A DNA stretch of 11,986 nt from an archaeon RBG_16_50_20 (GTDB lineage: Archaea > Thermoproteota > Bathyarchaeia > 40CM-2-53-6), in NCBI GenBank assembly GCA_001768965.1, contig MEMY01000081.1, positions 1,772 through 13,757 on the forward strand, written 5' to 3'. A program made the position numbers and the translations under genes. Position 1 is the stretch's first letter; each line of letters begins with the position of its first letter. Below, piece by piece: positions 6,592 to 11,986 of the stretch. A model generated the notes under the pieces. It did not search any database. It worked only from the letters and a program-made list of their open reading frames with translations, and was not told where the DNA came from.

Positions 6592-7767
6592 ATGAGAGTG
6601 GTTTCGTCACGCGAGCTAGTCGCAGCCGTTCTTGTTTTCCTAGTCGCCGTGTCGATGAGTGGTCTGTCGATTGCTCTTGCAGAGGAGCCGAACGTCGGCT
6701 TGTTGAGAGTCAGTGATGTGAGGCATCCCAGGCAAGTGGCCCCGGCGGCTCAGGTGTCCTTCGTGATTGATGTGGAGTATGCGATTCGTTTCAATGCAAC
6801 TGTGAGGACATCTCTCTTTGATGGATCTCCCGGAAATCTTGGAGCAGAGCTGTGGCACAGCGATCCGCTCGTATTGAGTGCAGGGGGCGACCAGCTATGG
6901 ACCGCGAATCTCACCGCGCCCTCTTCGGAAGGCGAATGGACGTTGACGGCTTTCGCATATTATTTCGAGAAGGGGGAATGGAAATACTTCACAGATCCAG
7001 ATCAAGGACCTGGATTTGCGCAAACCAAGCTTAAAGTTGCCCCGCTTGCGGCCTTGGAGATAGATCTAGGTCTATCAGACATACCAGTGAAAGTTGATGG
7101 CTCAACTGCACGCACTTCGTCCTTGGGTACCGTCAACGTGCAACTTCCGGTTGGGGTTGCTCACCAGATCACCGTCCAATTAGCTCTGTTGTTCGACAAT
7201 TCTACTAGGCTGGTATTTGCTGGTTGGCAGGACGGATCAAACGACACACAGCGGACTTTGATACTGGACGGCGACTTGAAGATTTCAGGTTCCTACAGAA
7301 CCCAATACTTACTTAGAGTAAGCTCGGTTCTGTCGGCCTATTCCTACTCGGAATGGTACGATGCAGGATCCAACATTACGCTGCGCGCTGACGATTCCGT
7401 CCCGATGAGCGGTGTGTTTGGAACGTTTGGATTGCGTTATGTGTTCAGAGGATGGTCCGGCGACATTGAATCAACCGCAAGATCAGTGACTCTGATCGTG
7501 AACAAGCCAAGAGCGATCAACGCGAATTTCGACGTCGACTACACGCCAATAGTCATCCCAGCGATCTTGTTGTTTGGGATAGTTGGTGGAGCAATGCTGG
7601 CAGTTCTGAGAAAACGTAGAAGTCCAACGCCGACTGCGATTGAAGAGGAAGTCGAAGACGAACCGGTAGGAGTCTGCGGTAATTGTGGCGAACCGATTGA
7701 GGAGAGCTGGACGCATTGCGTGCACTGTGGGAAGGCCTTAGGGTCTTCGGAATCCGTCCAAAGCTGA
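6592..7767 (+). CDS. Single-pass membrane protein: outside beta repeats, inside zinc ribbon
   Basis: This 391-residue protein begins with a signal peptide (1-30, ending in ALA). About 290 extracellular residues follow. The first part (35-150) looks like an immunoglobulin-like beta domain. The second (about 155-315) holds InlB-like/'bacterial repeat' units, recognisable by FAGWQDG (209-215), EWYDAGSNITL (254-264) and FRGWSGD (285-291). A transmembrane helix spans about 319-340, followed by the stop-transfer RKRR. The cytoplasmic tail is acidic (EEEVEDE) and ends in a zinc ribbon with C362/C365 and C376/C379. The tail places a metal-binding protein-interaction module inside the cell, which suggests signalling or assembly across the membrane (inference). 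It starts 6 bases after the previous stop, with GAGTGAT upstream as a ribosome binding site. It overlaps the archaeosortase-like gene end to end by 30 bases. Confidence 0.75.
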   Translation: MRVVSSRELVAAVLVFLVAVSMSGLSIALAEEPNVGLLRVSDVRHPRQVAPAAQVSFVIDVEYAIRFNATVRTSLFDGSPGNLGAELWHSDPLVLSAGGDQLWTANLTAPSSEGEWTLTAFAYYFEKGEWKYFTDPDQGPGFAQTKLKVAPLAALEIDLGLSDIPVKVDGSTARTSSLGTVNVQLPVGVAHQITVQLALLFDNSTRLVFAGWQDGSNDTQRTLILDGDLKISGSYRTQYLLRVSSVLSAYSYSEWYDAGSNITLRADDSVPMSGVFGTFGLRYVFRGWSGDIESTARSVTLIVNKPRAINANFDVDYTPIVIPAILLFGIVGGAMLAVLRKRRSPTPTAIEEEVEDEPVGVCGNCGEPIEESWTHCVHCGKALGSSESVQS

Positions 7768-8274
7768 AAGGGCCATATCGCCTATTTCGGGTATGAAATG
7801 GTCTGCTGCGATTATCAGAAAGGCAACTGAGAAAACGCCGAGAATAAGGCCGGTGGGATAGTGCGCCAAGTCCCAAGGCAAGATCCCATTATAGAGTAGC
7901 CAGATCTCGAGAGCGATTCTTCCGATGTTGGCAAAGTAAACACTCACCGCGACCACGGTGAAAGCAAAGAGCCTCTTCTTCAACGCAATCTTGGGCATGG
8001 CCACAACGATTCCGAGGAAAATCGCCATCACTTGCACGCCCGTGCATATGCGCTGAATCTCGAACTCGTTAAGGAACACCTTGCTGCCTTCATACCACAC
8101 CGTAGCTTTGATGCCAATCAGTTCCATGAGGATCGCTGAATGCAGAGCCGTGAACTTTTCCACTATGAAGTAGTCCGGCAGGTAGTAGAGGGCGGCTGCG
8201 ATTATGGAGCCTATGCTGGCAACTCGAATCAACGTGTAGAACTGAGTTCTCGGCGTGGTTGCGGAATTTTCCAT
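7738..8274 (-). CDS. Archaeosortase/exosortase-family transpeptidase-like membrane enzyme
   Basis: This multi-pass membrane protein of about 178 residues should cleave the C-terminal sorting tail of secreted proteins and probably attach them to a lipid. Counting from the ATG at 8274, the catalytic signature of the exosortase/archaeosortase superfamily is present in order: Cys77 in RICTGVQ, Arg119 in NIGRIALE, and His138 in DLAHYPTG. Hydrophobic helices surround these sites, including the stretches after the Cys (MAIFLGIVVAM) and before the Arg. The frame is open to a TTG at 8382, with other ATGs at 8322 and 8286; 8274 was chosen because the membrane domain starts just after it and GGAGG lies upstream, but this is uncertain. 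Three PEF-tailed proteins are encoded in this window, two of them just beyond this gene's 5' end. The subfamily (ArtC, PEF-type) is a guess from the tails. Confidence 0.8.
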   Translation of the reverse strand: MENSATTPRTQFYTLIRVASIGSIIAAALYYLPDYFIVEKFTALHSAILMELIGIKATVWYEGSKVFLNEFEIQRICTGVQVMAIFLGIVVAMPKIALKKRLFAFTVVAVSVYFANIGRIALEIWLLYNGILPWDLAHYPTGLILGVFSVAFLIIAADHFIPEIGDMALSALDGFRRP

Positions 8275-8378
8275 GTCTAGAACCATCCCTCCGCGGGTAT
8301 TGAAAGTTGCGGGCTTGAACATGTTCAAAACGAAACCAATCCGACTCGAAGACGGACATTTGCGTGGTCTTTGAGAAA

Positions 8379-8389
8379 GCAAAAATAGG
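8379..8389. promoter_or_regulatory. AT-rich element in the divergent promoter region
   Basis: GCAAAAATAGG, or CCTATTTTTGC on the minus strand, is the most AT-rich block between the archaeosortase-like gene and the toroid protein gene. It sits about 50 bases before the TTG at 8437 and 57 or more bases before the minus-strand ATGs at 8322, 8286 and 8274. It could serve either gene; the assignment is weak. Confidence 0.3.
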
Positions 8390-8436
8390 GCAACAGATTG
8401 CCCCGTATTGAACTACTCGGGATTGAGCAATCCGGC

Positions 8437-9789
8437 TTGAACTTCAGACAGGTCCTCCTGGCTTGCATGGCTATCTCAATGTTCTTGGCTTTGCCAGTAG
8501 TTCAGGCGTCGGCAGACGTAGAGTCAAGGATTGCCTCCGCGATCGAATGGATCCGAGCACAGAAAGTTTCGAGCTATTCAATTTCTGGTTTTATCGCTGA
8601 AACCGATCGTCCGCTGAATTCAACCTTGTATCTTGAAGACCAGGCACTCGTAGCCCTTGCCCTTAGCGATTATCATTCCACACACAACGATGCGCGCTAT
8701 GATGACTTGCTCAAGGTTGCTGCAAATTTCATCATCCAAGCTCGAACGCCATCTGGCAGGTTCTATGAGTACTACGATCTGAATAAACGTCAATGGGTGC
8801 ATGAAGGGGGGCTCTACTCGTGGGACGCCTATGCGATTGCTGCGCTGGCTGCATCCGCTTACAAAATTGCGTTCAAGAGCCCCGAGGAACGCTCATACTG
8901 GTTTGCAGTCGAAGCGCAAATGAAAACTAGCGTCATCAATTTGCTCTCGAATCAACGTAGTGATGGAGCTTGGATGTTTCGCAATTACACAACTGGTAGG
9001 CACGAGGCTCTTACGAGCGAGAACGCGGTCATGCTCATGGGTTTGAGCTATATCGGGTTGTTTGAATATCAGTGGGGAAGTTCCCAGCAGGCATCATACT
9101 ACGGGAAACTTTCGGAGAAGACCGCGAATTGGCTCTTCTCAACGCAAGTCGCGAACAGCACTTTCACGAACTACGGAGGCTTTCCACACTCCGACCTCAA
9201 TTCGACTCAGATCTCTGAAGAGAACGGCATCATACTGCTCGGTGTGAATTCGTACTACTCGATCATCGGTCTATTGGATCCGCGAGCGTCACCCACTATA
9301 TGGGACGCGCGGAGAGTTATGATTGACTGGGTCGACGGATTTGTCAGAAAGATGCGTGACTCTTACGGGGGACCATATTTCGCAAGAAATTCGAACGGGA
9401 TTCTTGAATATCCGAAGACAACCAGCGCGGCCTCCTGGATGCTTCAAGCCTTAGCTGACATTTGGGTGAATTTGGGGGGAAACGAATATTATGGCGACTC
9501 ACAGAAACCATACGAGTGGATTGTTGGAGGAAACGAACTTCGAGTTGATCTGCAATCGGCAGCAAGTCACTCAGGACCAGCTTTGGGCTTCTATAGCGCG
9601 ATTTTGCCCGACGTTGTTCATCGCAACGCAAGGACCGGTGTAACCGCTTCCGCGGTCTATGCATTTGTGAGAGCTGGATTCATACAGATCCCAGAATTCC
9701 CGCAAAGTGCACAAGCCTTTGTTCTGTTCCTGGGATTTGGCGGGGCCCTTCTTGTCATACGGAAGAAGAAAAGAAAATTAGGAATGTGA
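8437..9789 (+). CDS. Secreted alpha/alpha-toroid protein with PEF-CTERM-like tail
   Basis: The product is about 450 residues. A signal peptide is followed by a long helical extracellular domain and a sorting tail. The helical region has recurring helix-hairpin motifs with short loops (LEDQALVALALS, GGLYSWDAYAIAALA, SDGAWMFRNY, SENAVMLMGLSYIG, TTSAASWMLQALADIW). These are typical of alpha/alpha-barrel folds such as six-hairpin glycosidases or prenyltransferase/terpene-cyclase-like toroids. No certain catalytic motif is visible. The tail is FIQIPEFP, a hydrophobic segment, then IRKKKRK, which matches an archaeosortase substrate. The frame is open to a TTG at 8398. TTG 8437 was preferred because it gives a compact signal peptide (NFRQVLL ... 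VQASA) and fits the AT-rich element at 8379. It is divergent from the archaeosortase-like gene. A sugar- or polysaccharide-acting role is possible, not shown. Confidence 0.72.
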   Translation: MNFRQVLLACMAISMFLALPVVQASADVESRIASAIEWIRAQKVSSYSISGFIAETDRPLNSTLYLEDQALVALALSDYHSTHNDARYDDLLKVAANFIIQARTPSGRFYEYYDLNKRQWVHEGGLYSWDAYAIAALAASAYKIAFKSPEERSYWFAVEAQMKTSVINLLSNQRSDGAWMFRNYTTGRHEALTSENAVMLMGLSYIGLFEYQWGSSQQASYYGKLSEKTANWLFSTQVANSTFTNYGGFPHSDLNSTQISEENGIILLGVNSYYSIIGLLDPRASPTIWDARRVMIDWVDGFVRKMRDSYGGPYFARNSNGILEYPKTTSAASWMLQALADIWVNLGGNEYYGDSQKPYEWIVGGNELRVDLQSAASHSGPALGFYSAILPDVVHRNARTGVTASAVYAFVRAGFIQIPEFPQSAQAFVLFLGFGGALLVIRKKKRKLGM

Positions 9790-9818
9790 GTTTCGTAGTG
9801 ACAGCCAATTGAGGCGTG

Positions 9819-10289
9819 CTAACGGTTTCTGCGTTTTATCGTTCTCTTCGCGATCAGTGCACCGGCGATTGCGATTATCATGAGTACGGCGAAGAACTGT
9901 GTCGGGAATTCAGGTATCGGCACGTTGGATCTCTGTAGGAAGAAGTTGAAACCCGTCGTCGCTGATCCGTCTGAGACAGCAATCGTCCTGCTCTGGGCAA
10001 CGAATCCAGGTTCATCAACTGTCAAGTTGAAAGTTCCTGTAGGTAGGTAGAAGCCGTAGCTCCCGTCGGCATAGCTGGAGTATCTGAAGGTGTAGATGTC
10101 GTTGCTCGCTGTGATCTCTGCCCAGTCTATTGGGATGAGTTCATCCCACATGTTGTAGCCATAAACAGCTCCTTGCACGTAGCCGCCCCCGTACTGCTTC
10201 GGCTGGTTTTGTGCGGAAGCCATTCCAGCCCCTATGAAGAGAACGGAAAGGACGATGCCTAATGATAACCAGTAAGGCAGTAGCCTCAT
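9819..10289 (-). CDS. Small secreted beta-sandwich protein with PEF-CTERM-like tail
   Basis: The 156-residue protein has a signal peptide (1-26, ending in MASA). A single compact domain at about 36-117 resembles the carboxypeptidase regulatory-like/CnaB-type beta sandwich: GGYVQGAVYG, then SYADGSYGFYLPTGTFNLTVDEPGF, then TGFNFFL. The sorting tail is VPIPEFP (123-129), a hydrophobic helix (about 131-147) and the basic end KRTIKRRNR. The domain type is usually structural or adhesive on cell surfaces. The start ATG at 10289 has a TTTATTG element 32-38 bases upstream. It converges with the toroid gene, 29 bases apart. It is likely processed by the nearby archaeosortase-like enzyme (inference from the shared tail and proximity). 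Confidence 0.75.
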   Translation of the reverse strand: MRLLPYWLSLGIVLSVLFIGAGMASAQNQPKQYGGGYVQGAVYGYNMWDELIPIDWAEITASNDIYTFRYSSYADGSYGFYLPTGTFNLTVDEPGFVAQSRTIAVSDGSATTGFNFFLQRSNVPIPEFPTQFFAVLMIIAIAGALIAKRTIKRRNR

Positions 10290-10320
10290 GTTCGTTCAAT
10301 CTAACACCATGTAAGATTGC

Positions 10321-10327
10321 CAATAAA
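10321..10327 (-). promoter_or_regulatory. TATA-like box of the small PEF protein gene
   Basis: The minus strand reads TTTATTG here, 32-38 bases before the ATG at 10289. This is the standard archaeal spacing for a short-leader transcript. Confidence 0.45.
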
Positions 10328-10391
10328 CGTTTTCGTGCATTCTACATGCCATTTCCATGTTTCTATCGATTCTGATGCATGGATGGCGGGC

Positions 10392-10434
10392 GATTCACAT
10401 GGCTATCGAAAGAGCAGCACTTCCCATGTGAATC
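10392..10434. repeat. Perfect 11-base inverted repeat with 21-base spacer
   Basis: GATTCACATGG (10392-10402) is exactly complementary in reverse to CCATGTGAATC (10424-10434). It does not extend in either direction. It lies in the middle of the divergent spacer, upstream of both flanking genes, so an operator for a dimeric regulator or an RNA hairpin in a leader are both possible. Confidence 0.45.
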
Positions 10435-10594
10435 CTGCACCCTTACAGATCCCGGTGCACACTGCTTAACTGAACATGAATGATGCAATCGTTCTGAGCG
10501 ACTGAGTTCTCGGATTTAACGGTCGGAGTGGGGAAGGTACATCTCTGTTGTTTCACGTCTAGATCTCCTACACGCTCATCATCTGGCGAAGTAA

Positions 10595-11986
10595 ATGGCA
10601 ACGAAGACTAGTGCACTAGCTGTCGTGCTCTTTGCAACCATATTGTTTGCCACAATTGTAGCGATTAGTCCTAGCGCAAGTGCTTCAGGTGGCATGGCGC
10701 CGGGGTCGACTACGATGTCGGTTGTGAATAAGGTTCCTGACTTCTACGCAGAAGGCAAGGGCGAGGCCTACACGAACATATTCATGAAGATCTCGTCGAA
10801 GGGCGGCTATCTCAATACTGGCGGCACAACCATAACTCTGACACCATGGGGTTACGTTACCGCTGACTGGACGATTGGCAGGGTCTACATTATCTTCTTG
10901 GCAAACGTCACGGAAACCAACTTCTACATTGCCTACCTATACTTGACGAATTCCTCGACACCGATGATAGTTCGGCTCTTCGAGTACAGATACGCCACTC
11001 TCAAGAGTTTCGTACTCACGGGGGTTCAGTACGTATTTTCGAGGTACACCACAACACCGCCCATTGAGGTTCCTACCATCAAATTCATTCCCAAGGCGCA
11101 GCCGGGCAATGTGATATCTGCCATCGGCCCTGAGCTATACATTAACCAAGACTCCGGTCAAGTCATAAATGAAACAAGCACTTGGAAGACTTACCCTCTC
11201 CTCGAACAGTATTTCCAAGGAGCAAACGAGTACAATGAGATTTGGTCGTTGTTCACTGATGACGCGGGCAGCTACTACTTCGGAATCTTCTATCTGCCGA
11301 ACAATGATCCGAATCACGTAATACTCGAACACCAAGTCAGACTGAATGACTACAAGACGTTTAGCGGAAGAACCTTCGACGCTACATGGACCAACAAAGG
11401 ATTTCCACATCTTCTGACCGTGCGATTGCCACAACCATCCATTGTTAAGGTGAATGGCTTCCCAGTCAAAACTGACAGCCAGGGCGTAGCCACGATCTAC
11501 GTGCCAAAGGGGCCTGTCACCATCGAGGCGCCCAATGAGCTCGACCCGGTTGACGGCACGCGATGGCACTTCTCCTCATGGAGCAGTTTTGGAACCTCTA
11601 ACCCATTAACGATGAAAGTTGGGTCCCCTTTGGAATTGAACGCTAACTACAACGAACAGTTCCTGCTCACCGTCGACTCGGAATATGGAAATGTGCAAGG
11701 TGCTGGATGGTATGATCATGGTGCGAATGCAAGCTTCAGCGCCATTGAAGTAATCTCGGCCGAGAATGGTACGAGAAGGGTTTTCGTGCGCTGGGACGGG
11801 GACTACGCTTCTACGTCGACTATTGGAATCTTGCCGATGAACTCGCCGAAGCATGTTACGGCGATCTGGAAAACGCAGTTCAATGTCAAGTTGGAATTAA
11901 TTGGCGTTCCTTCCAATGCGACCGCACAAGTCAGCGTGAACGGTCAGAATCAGGTTGTAAACGGCTCGAACCCCACCGACATTTGG
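10595..11986 (+). CDS. Large secreted repeat protein, 3' end beyond the window
   Basis: The frame from the ATG at 10595 stays open for 464 codons to the window edge. It begins with a signal peptide (MATKTSALAVVLFATILFAT, ending near SASA at 27-30). Residues about 40-280 form a beta-rich extracellular region I do not recognise, with several N-x-S/T sequons (for example NVT at 104, NSS at 119, NET at 192). From about 285 there is a chain of InlB-like/'bacterial repeat' units with marks such as HFSSWSSFG (325-333), GWYDHGANASF (371-381), VRWDGDY (398-404) and VTAIW (421-425). The same motifs occur in the membrane protein at 6592-7767. A sorting tail or membrane anchor would be expected beyond the edge. 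A weak TTTAAC near 10515 may be the promoter. Surface structural or adhesin role is inferred. Confidence 0.8.
   Translation, partial: MATKTSALAVVLFATILFATIVAISPSASASGGMAPGSTTMSVVNKVPDFYAEGKGEAYTNIFMKISSKGGYLNTGGTTITLTPWGYVTADWTIGRVYIIFLANVTETNFYIAYLYLTNSSTPMIVRLFEYRYATLKSFVLTGVQYVFSRYTTTPPIEVPTIKFIPKAQPGNVISAIGPELYINQDSGQVINETSTWKTYPLLEQYFQGANEYNEIWSLFTDDAGSYYFGIFYLPNNDPNHVILEHQVRLNDYKTFSGRTFDATWTNKGFPHLLTVRLPQPSIVKVNGFPVKTDSQGVATIYVPKGPVTIEAPNELDPVDGTRWHFSSWSSFGTSNPLTMKVGSPLELNANYNEQFLLTVDSEYGNVQGAGWYDHGANASFSAIEVISAENGTRRVFVRWDGDYASTSTIGILPMNSPKHVTAIWKTQFNVKLELIGVPSNATAQVSVNGQNQVVNGSNPTDIW

Larger units (their letters stand above)
10290..10594. other. Divergent intergenic spacer, 305 bases
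   Basis: This gap separates two divergently transcribed secreted-protein genes. It holds the minus-strand TATA-like box near 10321, a perfect 11-base inverted repeat at 10392-10434, and a weak TTTAAC element at 10515-10520 that may serve the plus-strand gene. I found no convincing RNA gene or small open frame in it. Confidence 0.5.

Noticed and set aside
10476..10505. Possible C/D box small RNA (ATGATGC followed by CTGA twice)
   Set aside because: The C box does not match RTGATGA, the spacing between boxes is wrong for two guide regions, and no C' box is present.
11135..11854. Two minus-strand open frames (144 and 82 codons) near the right edge
   Set aside because: The plus strand carries an uninterrupted secreted protein with signal peptide and repeats across the same stretch, so these are antisense shadows.

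Overview
This window looks like a stretch of archaeal chromosome, most likely from a TACK-group archaeon of the Nitrososphaeria/Bathyarchaeia kind. That placement is an inference. It rests on an ARD1-type archaeal N-acetyltransferase, secreted proteins ending in an IPEF motif plus a hydrophobic segment plus basic residues (PEF-CTERM-like sorting tails), an archaeosortase-like enzyme, TATA-like boxes about 35-50 bases before start codons, few Shine-Dalgarno sites, and frequent GTG/TTG starts. I see no rRNA, tRNA, insertion sequence or CRISPR array.

Region 1 (1-2400) holds the possible tail of an upstream membrane protein, a 35-residue zinc-ribbon protein directly ahead of a class I O-methyltransferase, and a separately promoted cation diffusion facilitator with three tandem cytoplasmic domains. 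Region 2 (2400-3900) has a secreted PEF-tailed protein facing an N-terminal acetyltransferase tail to tail.

Region 3 (3930-7770) is a compact four-gene plus-strand operon. It encodes a site-2-type intramembrane protease, a winged-helix/PD-(D/E)xK nuclease-fold protein, a corrinoid-protein-like protein that lacks the cobalamin-ligating histidine, and a membrane protein with outside beta repeats and an inside zinc ribbon. The last gene overlaps, tail to tail, the archaeosortase-like gene on the minus strand.

Region 4 (7738-11986) is a cell-surface cluster. It contains the archaeosortase-like gene, a divergent secreted alpha/alpha-toroid protein with a PEF tail, a small secreted PEF-tailed beta-sandwich protein, a 305-base spacer with a perfect 11-base inverted repeat, and a large secreted repeat protein that runs off the right edge.

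The simplest reading is an envelope-biogenesis neighbourhood. The sortase would process and anchor the PEF-tailed proteins encoded around it. The protease operon next door, which ends in a protein spanning the membrane with a zinc ribbon inside, could sense or regulate the same surface; that link is inferred only from gene order.
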